This document shows, piece by piece, positions 14,407 to 26,869 of a DNA stretch of 64,000 nucleotides. The notes beneath the pieces were generated by a model that did not search any database, had not been told where the DNA came from, and saw only the letters and a program-made list of their open reading frames with translations. Numbering within the stretch: position 1 is the stretch's first letter; each line of letters opens with the position of its first letter. The position numbers and the translations under genes were made by a program. Origin of the DNA: Bugulina stolonifera (Eukaryota; Bryozoa; Gymnolaemata; Cheilostomatida; Bugulidae); assembly GCA_935421135.1 (NCBI GenBank), contig OW285196.1, positions 496,001-560,000 on the forward strand, read 5' to 3'.

Positions 14407-17400
14407 AATACATATAATTCTATATCTTCCATGTATTTTATGCATTCTATGCATAGAATACATAGAATACATAGATTACTTTCTACGCACGCTATGCATT
14501 CCATGTATTCTATGCATTCTATGTATTCCATTCATTTGATGCACAGAATGCATTTTATGCATAGAATGCATAGAATACATTGATCACATAGAATGCATTC
14601 TATGCACTGAATGCATAGAATGCATAGGATGCATAGAGTGCATTCTATGCATTTTATGAATTCTAGGCATTCTATGTAGTCTATGCATTGCATAGAACAC
14701 ATAGATTGCATTCTATGCACTCTATGCATTCCATGTAATCTATGCATGATATTTATTCTATGCATTCGATGCATATAATACATTTTATGCATAGAATGCA
14801 TAGAATACATTGATCACATAGAATGCATTCTATGCATTCTTTACATTCTATGCATAAAATCCATAGAAGACATAGAAGACATAGAATGCATAGAATGCGT
14901 TCCATGTATTCTATACACTCTATGCATAGAATACATAGATTGCATTCTATGCATTCGATGCATAGAATACATAGAATACATTGAATACATAGAAGGCATT
15001 GTATGTAATCAATGTATTTTATGCATTCTATGCATAGAATACATAGATTGCATTCTATGCATAGAATACATTGATCACATAGAATGCATTCTATGCACTC
15101 TATGCATTCCATGTAATCTATGCGTTCTATGCATAGAATACATAGATTGCATTCTATGCATTCTATGCATAGAATACATAGAAGACATCGAAGTCATAGA
15201 AGACATAGAATGCATTCTGTGCAATCTATGCACTATATGCATAGAATACATAAATTGCATTCTATGCATTCTATGCATAGAATACATATAATTCTAATTC
15301 TATAGAATACATAGAATACATAGATTGCATTCTATGCACTCTATGCGTTCCATGTAATTTATGCATTCTATGCACTCTATGCATAGAATACATAGATTGG
15401 ATTCTATGCATTCGATGCATAGAATACATAGAATACATTGAATACATAGCAGGCATTGAATGTTTTCAATGTATTTTATGCATTCTATGCATAGAATACA
15501 TTGATTGCATTCTATGCATAGAATATCTTGATCACATAGAATGCATTCTATGCACCTTATGCATTCCATGTAATCTATGCGTTCTATGCATAGAATACAT
15601 AGATTGCATTCTATGCATTCTATGCATAGAATACATAGAAGACATAGAAGACATAGAAGACATAGAATGCATTCTGTGCAATCTATGCACTCTATGCATA
15701 GAATGCATAGATAGCATTCTATGCATTCTATGCATAAAATACATATAATTCTATATCTTCCATGTATTTTATGCATTCTATACATAGAATACATAGAATA
15801 CATAGATTGCATTCTATGCACTCTATGCATTCCATGTAATCTATGCATGATATGTATTCTATGCATTCGATGCATATAATACATTTTATGCATAGAATGC
15901 ATAGAATACATTGATCACATAGAATGCATTCTATGCATTCTTTACATTCTATGCATAAAATCCATAGAAGACATAGAAGACATAGAATGCATAGAATGCG
16001 TTCCATGTAATCTATGCACTCTATGCATAGAATACATAGATTGCATTCTACGCATTCGATGCATAGAATACATAGAATACATTGAATACATAGAAGGCAT
16101 TGTATGTAATCAATGTATTTTATGCATTCTATGCATAGAATACATAGATTGCATTCTATGCATAGAATACATTGATCACATAGAATGCATTCTATGCATT
16201 CTATGCATTCCATGCAATCTATGCGTTCTATGCATAGAATACATAGATTGCATTCTATGCATAGAATACATAGAAGACATCGAAGACATAGAAGACATAG
16301 AATGCATTCTGTGCAATCTATACACTCTATGCATAGAATACATAAATTGCATTCTATGCATTCCATGCATAGAATACATATAATTATAATTCTATAGAAT
16401 ACATAGAATACATAGATTGCATTCTATGCACTCTATGCATTCCATGTAATTTATGCATTCTATGCACTCTATGCATAGAATACATAGATTGGATTCTATT
16501 CATTCGATGCATAGAATACATTGAATACATAGCAGGCATTGTATGTTTTCAATGTTTTCAATGTATTTTATGCATTCTATGCATAGAATACATAGATTGC
16601 ATTCTATGCATAGAATATCTTGATCACATAAAATGCATTCTTTGCACTTTATGCATTCCATGTAATCTATGCGTTCTATGCATAGAATACATAGATTGCA
16701 TTCTATGCATTCTATGCATAGAAGACATAGAAGACATAGAAGACATAGAAGACATAGAAGACATAGAAGACATAGAAGACATAGAAGACATTGAATGCAT
16801 TCTGTGCAATCTATGCACTCTATGCATAGAATACATAGATTGCATTCTATGCATTCTATGCATAGAATACATATATTCTATATCTTCCATGTATTTTATG
16901 CATTCTATGCATAGAATACATAGAATACATAGATTGCATTCTATGCACTCTATGCATTCCATGTATTCTATGCATTCTATGTGTTCTATTCATTCGATGC
17001 ATAGAATAAATTTTATGCATAGAATGCATAGAATACATTGTTCACATAGAATGCATTCTATGCACTGAATGCATAGAATGCATAGGATGCATAGAGTGCA
17101 TTCTATGCATTTTATGAATTCTAGGCATTCTATGTAGTCTATGCATTGCATAAAACACATAGATTGCATTCTATGCACTCTATGCATTCCATGTAATCTA
17201 TGCATGATATGTATTCTATGCATTCGATGCATATAATACATTTTATGCATAGAATGCATAGAATACATTGATCAGATAGAATGCATTCTATGCACTCTAT
17301 GCATTCCATGTAATCTATGCATTCTATGTATTCTATGCATTTGATGCATATAATACATTTTATGCATAGAATGCATAGAATACATTGATCACATAGAATG

Positions 17401-18581
17401 CATTCTATACATTCTATGCATAAAATCCATAGAAGACATAGAAGACATAGAATGCATAGAATGCGTTCCATGTAATCTATGCACTCTATGCATAGAATAC
17501 ATAGATTGCATTCTATGCATTCGATGCATAGAATACATAGAATACATTGAATACATAGAAGGCATTGTATGTAATCAATGTATTTTATGCATTCTATGCA
17601 TAGAATACATAGATTGCATTCTATGCATAGAATACATTGATCACATAGAATGCATTCTATGCACTCTATGCATTCCATGTAATCTATGCGTTCTATGCAT
17701 AGAATACATAGATTGCATTCTATGCATAGAATACATAGAAGACATCGAAGACATAGAAGACATAGAATGCATTCTGTGCAATCTATGCACTCTATGCATA
17801 GAATACATGAATTGCATTCTATGCATTCCATGCATAGAATACATATAATTCTAATTCTATAGAATACATAGAATACATAGATTGCATTCTATGCACTCTA
17901 TGCATTCCATGTAATTTATGCATTCTATGCACTCTATGCATAGAATACATAGATTGGATTCTATTCATTCGATGCATAGAATACATTGAATACATAGCAG
18001 GCATTGTATGTTGTCAATGTTTTCAATGTATTTTATGCATTCTATGCATAGAATACATAGATTGCATTCTATGCATAGGATATCTTGATCACACAAAATG
18101 CATTCTTTGCACTTTATGCATTCCATGTAATCTATGCGTTCTATGCATAGAATACATAGATTGCATTCTATGCATTCTATGCATAGAATACATAGAAGAC
18201 ATAGAAGACATAGAAGACATAGAAGACATAGAAGACATAGAAGACATAGAAGACATTGAATGCATTCTGTGCAATCTATGCACTCTTTGCATAGAATACA
18301 TAGATTGCATTCTATGCATTCTATGCATAGAATACATAGAAGACATAGAAGACATAGAAGACATAGAAGACATAGAAGACATTGAATGCATTCTGTGCAA
18401 TCTATGCACTCTTTGCATAGAATACATAGATTGCATTCTATGCATTCTATGCATAGAATACATATAATTCTATATCTTCCATGTATTTTATGCATTCTAT
18501 GCATAGAATACATAGAATACATAGATTGCATTCTATGCACTCTATGCATTCCATGTATTCTATGCCTTCTATGTATTCTAT

Positions 18582-21500
18582 TCATTCGATGCATAGAATA
18601 AATTTTATGCATAGAATGCATAGAATACATTGTTCACATAGAATGCATTCTATGCACTGAATGCATAGAATGCATAGGATGCATAGAGTGCATTCTATGC
18701 ATTTTATGAATTCTAGGCATTCTATGTAGTCTATGCATTGCATAAAACACATAGATTGCATTCTATGCACTCTATGCATTCCATGTAATCTATGCATGAT
18801 ATGTATTCTATGCATTCGATGCATATAATACGTTTTATGCATAGAATGCATAGAATACATTGATCAGATAGAATGCATTCTATGCACTCTATGCATTCCA
18901 TGTAATCTATGCATTCTATGTATTCTATGCATTTGATGCATATAATACATTTTATGTATAGAATGCATAGAATACATTGATCACATAGAATGCATTCTAT
19001 ACATTCTATGCATAAAATCCATAGAAGACATAGAAGACATAGAATGCATAGAATGCGTTCCATGTAATCTATGCACTCTATGCATAGAATACATAGATTG
19101 CATTCTATGCATTCGATGGATAGAATACATAGAATGCATTGAATACATAGAAGGCATTGTATGTAATCAATGTATTTTATGCATTCTATGCATAGAATAC
19201 ATGGATTGTATTCTATGCATCGAATACATATAATACATAGATTGCATTCTATGCATAGAATATCTTGATCACATAGAATACATTCTATGCACTTTATGCA
19301 TTCCATGTAATCTATGCGTTCTATGCATAGAATACATAGATTGCATTCTATGCATTCTATGCATAGAATACATAGAAGACATAGAAGACATAGAATGGGT
19401 TCTGTGCAATCTATGCACTCTATGCATAGAATACATAAATTGCATTCTATGCATTCTATGCATAGAATACATACAATTCTAATTCTATCGAATACATAGA
19501 ATACATAGATTGCATTCTATGCATTCTATGCATAGAATACATATAATTCTATATCTTCCATGTATTTTATGCATTCTATGCATAGAATACATAGAATACA
19601 TGGATTGCATTCTATGCACTCTATGCATTCCATGTATTCTATGCATTCTATGTATTCTATTCATTCGATGCATAGAATACATTTTATGCATAGAATGCAT
19701 AGAATACATTGATCACATAGAATGCATTCTATGCACTGAATGCAAAGAATGCATAGGATGCATGGAGTGCATTCTATGCATTTTATGATTTCTAGGCATT
19801 CTATGTAGTCTATGCATTGCATAGAACACATAGATTACATTCTATGCACTCTATGCATTTCATGTAATCTATGCATGATATGTATTCTATGCATTCGATG
19901 CATATAATACATTTTATGCATAGAATGCATAGAATACATTGATCAGATAGAATGCATTCTATGCACTCTATGCAATCCATGTAATCTATGCATTCTATGT
20001 ATTCTATGCATTCGATGCATATAATACATTTTATGCATAGAATGCATAGAATACATTGATCAGATAGAATGCATTCTATGCACTCTATGCATTCCATGTA
20101 ATCTATGCGTTCTATGCATAGAATACATAGATTGCATTCTATGCATTCTATGCATAGAATACATAGAATAAATAGGAGACATAGAAGACATAGAAGACAT
20201 AGAAGACATAGATGACATAGAAGACATAGAATGCATTCTGTGCAATCTATGCACTCTATGCATAGAATACATAAAATGCATTATATGCATTCTATGCATA
20301 GATTACATATAATTCTATATCTTCCATGTATTCTATGCATTCTATGCATAGAATACATAGAATACATAGATTGCATTCTATGCACTCTATGCATTCCGTG
20401 TATTCTATGCATTCTATGTATTCTATTCATTCGATGCATAGAATACATAGAAGACATCGAAGACATAGAAGACATAGAATGCATTCTGTGCAATCTATGC
20501 ACTCTATGCATAGAATACATAGATTGCATTCTATGCATCGAATACATATAATACATAGATTGCATTCTATGCATAGAATACATAGAAGACATAGAAGACA
20601 TAGAAGACATAGAAGACATAGAAGACATAGAAGACATAGAAGACATTGAATGCATTCTGTGCAATCTATGCACTCTATGCATAGAATACATAAATTGCAT
20701 TCTATGCATTCTATGCATAGAATACATAGAATACATAGATTGCATTCTATGCACTCTATGCATTCCGTGTATTCTATGCATTCTATGTATTCTATTCATT
20801 CGATGCATAGAATACATAGAAGACATCGAAGACATAGAAGACATAGAATGCATTCTGTGCAATCTATGCACTCTATGCATAGAATACATAGATAGCATTC
20901 TATGCATTCTATGCATAAAATACATATAATTCTATATCTTCCATGTATTTTATGCATTCTATGCATAGAATACATAGAATACATAGATTGCATTCTATGC
21001 ACTCTATGCATTCCATGTATTCTATGCATTCTATGTATTCTATTCATTCGATGCATAGAATACATTTTATGCATAGAATGAACAGAATACATTGATCACA
21101 TAGAATGCATTCTATGCACTGAATGCATAGAATGCATAGGATGCATAGAGTGCATTCTATGCATTTTATAAATTCTAGGCATTCTATGTAGTCTATGCAT
21201 TGCATAGAACACATAGATTGCATTCTATGCACTCTATGCATTCCATGTAATCTATGCATGATATGTATTCTATGCATTCGATGCATATAATACATTTTAT
21301 GCATAGAATGCATAGAATACATTGATCAGATAGAATGCATTCTATGCACTCTATGCGTTCCATGTAATCTATGCATTCTATGTATTCTATGCATTCAATG
21401 CATATAATACATTTTATGCATAGAATGCATAGAATATATTGATCACATAGAATGCATTCTATACATTCTATGCATAAAATCCATAGAAGACATAGAAGAC

Positions 21501-23800
21501 ATAGAATGCATAGAATGCGTTCCATGTAATCTATGCACTCTATGCATAGAATACATAGATTGCATTCTATGCATTCGATGCATAGAATACATAGAATGCA
21601 TTGAATACATAGAAGGCATTGTATGTAATCAATGTATTTTATGCATTCTATGCATAGAATACATGGATTGTATTCTATGCATCGAATACATATAATACAT
21701 AGATTGCATTCTATGCATAGAATATCTTGATCACATAGAATGCATTCTATGCACTTTATGCATTCCATGTAATCTATGCGTTCTATGCATAGAATACATA
21801 GATTGCATTCTATGCATTCTATGCATAGAATACATAGAAGACATAGAAGACATAGAATGGGTTCTGTGCAATCTATGCACTCTATGCATAGAATACATAA
21901 ATTGCATTCTATGCATTCTATGCATAGAATACATATAATTCTAATTCTATCGAATACATAGAATACATAGATTGCATTCTATGCATTCTATGCATAGAAT
22001 ACATATAATTCTATATCTTCCATGTATTTTATGCATTCTATGCATAGAATACATAGAATACATAGATTGCATTCTATGCACTCTATGCATTCCATGTATT
22101 CTATGCATTCTATGTATTCTATTCATTCGATGCATAGAATACATTTTATGCATAGAATGCATAGAATACATTGATCACATAGAATGCATTCTATGCACTG
22201 AATGCATAGAATGCATAGGATGCATGGAGTGCATTCTATGCATTTTATGATTTCTAGGCATTCTATGTAGTCTATGCATTGCATAGAACACATAGATTAC
22301 ATTCTATGCACTCTATGCATTCCATGTAATCTATGCATGATATGTATTCTATGCATTCGATGCATATAATACATTTTATGCATAGAATGCATAGAATACA
22401 TTGATCAGATAGAATGCATTCTATGCACTCTATGCATTCCATTCTATGTATTCTATGCATTCGATGCATATAATACATTTTATGCATAGAATGCATAGAA
22501 TACATTGATCAGATAGAATGCATTCTATGCACTCTATGCATTCCATGTAATCTATGCGTTCTATGCATAGAATACATAGATTGCATTCTATGCATTCTAT
22601 GCATAGAATACATAGAATAAATAGGAGACATAGAAGACATAGAAGACATAGAAGACATAGATGACATAGAAGACATAGAATGCATTCTGTGCAATCTATG
22701 CACTCTATGCATAGAATACATAAAATGCATTATATGCATTCTATGCATAGATTACATATAATTCTATATCTTCCATGTGTTCTATGCATTCTATGCATAG
22801 AATACATAGAATACATAGATTGCATTCTATGCACTCTATGCATTCCGTGTATTCTACATGTATGCATTCTATGTATTCTATTCATTCGATGCATAGAATA
22901 CATAGAAGACATCGAAGACACAGAAGACATAGAATGCATTCTGTGCAATCTATGCACTCTATGCATAGAATACATAGATTGCATTCTATGCATCGAATAC
23001 ATATAATACATAGATTGCATTCTATGCATAGAATACATACAAGACATAGAAGACATAGAAGACATAGAAGACATAGAAGACATTGAATGCATTCTGTGCA
23101 ATCTATGCACTCTATGCATAGAATACATAAATTGCATTCTATGCATTCTATGCATAGAATACATAGAATACATAGATTGCATTCTATGCACTCTATGCAT
23201 TCCGTGTATTCTATGCATTCTATGTATTCTATTCATTCGATGCATAGAATACATAGAAGACATCGAAGACATAGAAGACATAGAATGCATTCTGTGCAAT
23301 CTATGCACTCTATGCATAGAATACATAGATAGCATTCTATGCATTCTATGCATAAAATACATATAATTCTATATCTTCCATGTATTTTATGCATTCTATG
23401 CATAGAATACATAGAATACATAGATTGCATTCTATGCACTCTATGCATTCCATGTATTCTATGCGTTCTATGCATAGAATACATAGATTGCATTCTATGC
23501 ATAGAATACATAGAATAAATAGGAGACATAGAAGACATAGAAGACATAGATGACATAGAAGACATAGAATGCATTCTGTGCAATCTATGCACTCTATGCA
23601 TAGAATACATAAATTGCATTCTATGCATTCTATGCATAAAATACATATAATTCTATATCTTCCATGTATTTTATGCATTCTATGCATAGAATACATAGAA
23701 TACATAGATTGCATTCTATGCACTCTATGCATTCCATGTATTCTATGCATTCTATGTATTCTATTCATTCGATGCATAGAATACATTTTATGCATAGAAT
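18582..23800. repeat. Higher-order satellite repeat, about 2.46-kb period
   Basis: Block landmarks recur with offset 2462 bp (18731/21193, 19269/21731, 19510/21972). The offset drops to 2449 bp after a 13-bp deletion near 22441 (20060/22509). The start of a third, longer-period copy is seen at 23765, 2721 bp after 21044. Confidence 0.7.
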
Positions 23801-25968
23801 GAATAGAATACATTGATCACATAGAATGCATTCTATGCACTGAATGCATAGAATGCATAGGATGCATAGAGTGCATTCTATGCATTTTATAAATTCTAGG
23901 CATTCTATGTAGTCTATGCATTGCATAGAACACATAGATTGCATTCTATGCACTCTATGCATTCCATGTAATCTATGCATGATATGTATTCTATGCATTC
24001 GATGCATATAATACATTTTATGCATAGAATGCATAGAATACATTGATCAGATAGAATGCATTCTATGCACTCTAGGCGTTCCATGTAATCTATGCATTCT
24101 ATGTATTCTATGCATTCGATGCATATAATACATTTTATGCATCGAATGCATAGAATATATTGATCACATAGAATGCATTCTATACATTCTATGCATAAAA
24201 TCCATAGAAGACATAGAAGACATAGAATGCATAGAATGCGTTCCATGTAATCTATGCACTCTATGCATAGAATACATAGATTGCATTCTATGCATAGAAT
24301 ACATAGAATACATTGAATACATAGAAGGCATTGTATGTAATCAATGTATTTTATGCATTCTATGCATAGAATACATAGATTGCATTCTATGCATAGAATA
24401 CATTGATCACATAGAATGCATTCTATGCACTCTATGCATTCCATGTAATCTATGCGTTCTATGCATAGAATACATAGATTGCATTCTATGCATAGAATAC
24501 ATAGAATAAATAGGAGACATAGAAGACATAGAAGACATAGATGACATAGAAGACATAGAATGCATTCTGTGCAATCTATGCACTCTATGCATAGAATACA
24601 TAAATTGCATTCTATGCATTCTATGCATAGATTACATATAATTCTATATCTTCCATGTATTCTATGCATTCTATGCATAGAATACATAGAATACATAGAT
24701 TGCATTCTATGCACTCTATGCATTCCGTGTATTCTATGCATTCTATGTATTCTATTCATTCGATGCATAGAATACATAGAAGACATAGAAGACATAGAAT
24801 GCATTCTGTGCAATCTATGCACTCTATGCATAGAATACATAGATTGCATTCTATGCATCGAATACATATAATACATAGATTGCATTCTATGCATAGAATA
24901 TCTTGATCACCTAGAATGCATTCTATGCACTTTATGCATTCCATGTAATCTATGCGTTCTATGCATAGAATACATAGATTGCATTCTATGCATTCTATGC
25001 ATAGAATACATAGAAGACATAGAATGCATTCTGTGCAATCTATGCACTCTATGCATAGAATAAATTAATTGCATTCTATGCATTCTATGCATAGAGTACA
25101 TATAATTCTAATTCTATAGAATACATAGTTTGCATTCTATGCACCCTATGCATTCCATGTAAATTATGCATTCTATGCATATCTATGCATAGAATACATA
25201 GATTGCATTCTATGCATTCTATGCATAAAATACATAGAAGACATAGAAGACATAAAATGCATAGAATGCGTTCCATGTAATCTATGCACTCTATGCATAC
25301 AATACATAGATTGGATTCTATGCATTCGATGCATAGAATACATAGAATACATTGAATACATAGCAGGCATTGTATGTTTTCAATGTATTTTATGCATTCT
25401 ATGCATAGAATACATACATGTAGATTGCATTCTATGCCTAGAATATCTTGATCACATAGAATGCATTCTATGCACTTTATGCATTCCATGTAATCTATGC
25501 GTTCTAAGCATAGAATACATAGATTGCATTCTGTGCATTCTATGCATAGAATACATAGAATACATAGAAGACATAGAATGCATTCTGTGCAATCTATGCA
25601 CTCTATGCATAGTATACATAAATTGCATTCTATGCATTCTATGCATAGAATACATATAATTCTATATTTTCCATGTATTCTATGCATTCTGTGCATAGAA
25701 GACATAGAATACATAGATTGCATTCTATGCATTTTATGAATTCTATGCATTCTATGTAGTCTATGCGTTGCATAGAACACATAGATTGCATTCTATGCAC
25801 TCTATGCATTCCATGTAAATTATGCATTCTATGCATATCTATGCATAGAATACATAGATATCATTCTATGCATTCTATGCATAAAATACATAGAAGACAT
25901 AGAAGACATAGAGTGCATAGAATGCGTTCCATGTAATCTATGCACTTTATGCATAGAATACATAGATT

Positions 25969-25974
25969 GCATTC
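25969..25974. repeat. Left target-site duplication of the Polinton, GCATTC
   Basis: GCATTC directly precedes the 5'-AG terminus and is matched by GCATTC directly after the right terminus. Six bases is the duplication length typical of Polintons. The same hexamer is frequent in the satellite, so the match alone is weak, but the joined flanks reproduce a normal satellite unit. Confidence 0.75.
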
Positions 25975-26012
25975 AGTAGTATAAAAGTACCAATTCTGGA
26001 ACACCCTCCTAA
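25975..26012 (+). repeat. Left terminal inverted repeat (38 bp perfect core)
   Basis: It starts AGTAGTATAAAAGTACC and is perfectly inverted at 40758-40795. Beyond the core, weaker similarity continues through a GTCGCGCTTG block and a TAGGGTTAAAGGTAG block up to the first gene, so the full related arm is about 140 bp. TATAAAAG (25980-25987) inside the repeat is a possible inward TATA box. Confidence 0.95.
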
Positions 26013-26082
26013 GAGGATCTATTTTGGGTCGCGCTTGAGTAATTTATGACAGCCTAGACTACCTGGGCTGCTAATTGAGATT

Positions 26083-26112
26083 TAGGGTTAAAGGTAGTTA
26101 TGTATAATAAAT
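26083..26112 (+). promoter_or_regulatory. Leader of the left end gene (TAGGGTTAAAGGTAG ... TATAATAAAT)
   Basis: The block TAGGGTTAAAGGTAG followed by TATAATAAAT sits directly before the first gene. The same block, inverted, precedes the gene at the other end (40678-40707), and a third copy lies at 26499-26524. Shared sequence and position support a promoter role (inference). Confidence 0.55.
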
Positions 26113-26442
26113 ATGGGAGAGAGAGAGCTAGTACCTTTTACTATTGATGGGAAAGAATTTATCCCTGACACCCAGTCGATCGTAGTAACAAAGTTGAGAG
26201 ACCTGGCTGAACAAAGGCCTTACGAGGTTGTAGAGGTAGACCCTGATATAACTAGGTATGGTGATCATATTGTGACGCTGAGAGATCTTAAGGAGGGTAT
26301 GTTTTTGAAAGTTTACATGGGAGCCCGGTTTATGAATAGATGTCAGCCGGGTAAAGTATTAGTTTATAATGGTAAAGTTCCACTGAAAAATGGCTCTGGT
26401 CATACATATCATGACATTAGTTGGTATACCCGTAAGGAATAA
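26113..26442 (+). CDS. Polinton end-gene protein, left copy (unknown function)
   Basis: This 109-residue protein is not from a family I can name. Its C-terminus (GSGHTYHDISW) matches the C-terminus of the gene at the opposite end of the element (GSGHSYHDIQW). Both also have TRYG...I in the middle, a KVY segment, and GK..(V/I)Y.G before the conserved end, so the two are paralogues that point inward from the two termini. There is no signal peptide or membrane segment; the composition fits a small soluble, beta-rich domain. The ATG follows TATAATAAAT, a variant of the start motif used across the element. The position next to the inverted repeats suggests a role in early expression or end binding, but this is inference only. 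Confidence 0.75.
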   Translation: MGERELVPFTIDGKEFIPDTQSIVVTKLRDLAEQRPYEVVEVDPDITRYGDHIVTLRDLKEGMFLKVYMGARFMNRCQPGKVLVYNGKVPLKNGSGHTYHDISWYTRKE

Positions 26443-26869
26443 GTAGCTGTGTGTCCATATAGGTAGACACCTATATAGACAGACATGGTGCTTGAGATGA
26501 GGGTTAAAGCTAAGTATAATAAAGAACTTTTTTGGTATAATAAAGGGGGGTGCGCTACATGGCAAGCTTAACCAGCACTTTATTGTCCTGCAGTTACGTG
26601 TCTTACGACAGCCGGTGCAACCTCCTTTTTTTGGAAATATCTCTCTTCTCCATGCCATTGTGCCCATAGGCCAAAAGCCTATGGAGACAATTATTATTTT
26701 TATATGGGAAAATTATGCGAGGATAGTATACACAATGCCTCCAAGGACTATGCTAGTACCTATCGCTAACTTAGTCCCCTCATGGACATCTTCTGTTTTC
26801 CACGGTATAGTAGCCTTTGGCTCGGCCAATTAATTGAAATATAGTTAAAGAAAATTTAGTATACAATAA
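26443..26869. other. Gene-free gap holding an orphan copy of the end-gene promoter
   Basis: No convincing gene is present in these 427 bp. GAGGGTTAAAGCTAAGTATAATAAAG (26499-26524) resembles the leaders of both end genes, and a second TATAATAAAG follows at about 26535. Downstream frames are short and broken (an ATG near 26560 gives about 36 codons), consistent with the remains of a further gene. The 72-codon frame at 26615-26833 has only a GTG start and lacks the element's start motif. Confidence 0.5.

Larger units (their letters stand above)
2159..25974. repeat. Left satellite array of 9-bp units in higher-order repeats
   Basis: The whole interval is built from variants of one 9-mer (ATGCATAGA, ATACATAGA, GACATAGAA, GTGCATAGA) and its inverse complement. 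Orientation flips every few units through palindromic joints such as TCTATGCATAGA and GAATGCATTC. Because the unit is 9 bp, two frames on each strand mostly lack stops, giving long but meaningless ORFs. Units are organised into blocks: related blocks about 1.46-1.52 kb apart at 2.2-5.6 kb, a 1605-bp tandem duplication near 11.2-14.4 kb, and 2.46-2.72-kb repeats at 18.6-23.8 kb. A block at 6.4-7.1 kb recurs 10,190 bp downstream. No gene was found. Confidence 0.95.

Noticed and set aside
16721..16795. GACATAGAA run as a possible CRISPR-like or regulatory array
   Set aside because: It is an uninterrupted microsatellite with no spacers.
2154..25974. Dozens of ORFs of 60-326 codons made of Met-His-Arg, Ser-Met-His, Cys-Ile-Leu and Cys-Ile-Glu repeats on both strands
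   Set aside because: They follow automatically from a 9-bp unit that lacks stops in most frames. They overlap on both strands, start and stop at unit variants, and several block spacings are not multiples of three, so coding constraint is not supported.
26359..26667. 102-codon minus-strand ORF overlapping the left end gene
   Set aside because: It lies mostly antisense to a supported gene and across the gap, and lacks the element's start motif.
26615..26833. 72-codon ORF between the left end gene and polB
   Set aside because: It has only a GTG start, no TAAATG-type leader and no recognisable similarity; competing frames of similar quality overlap it.
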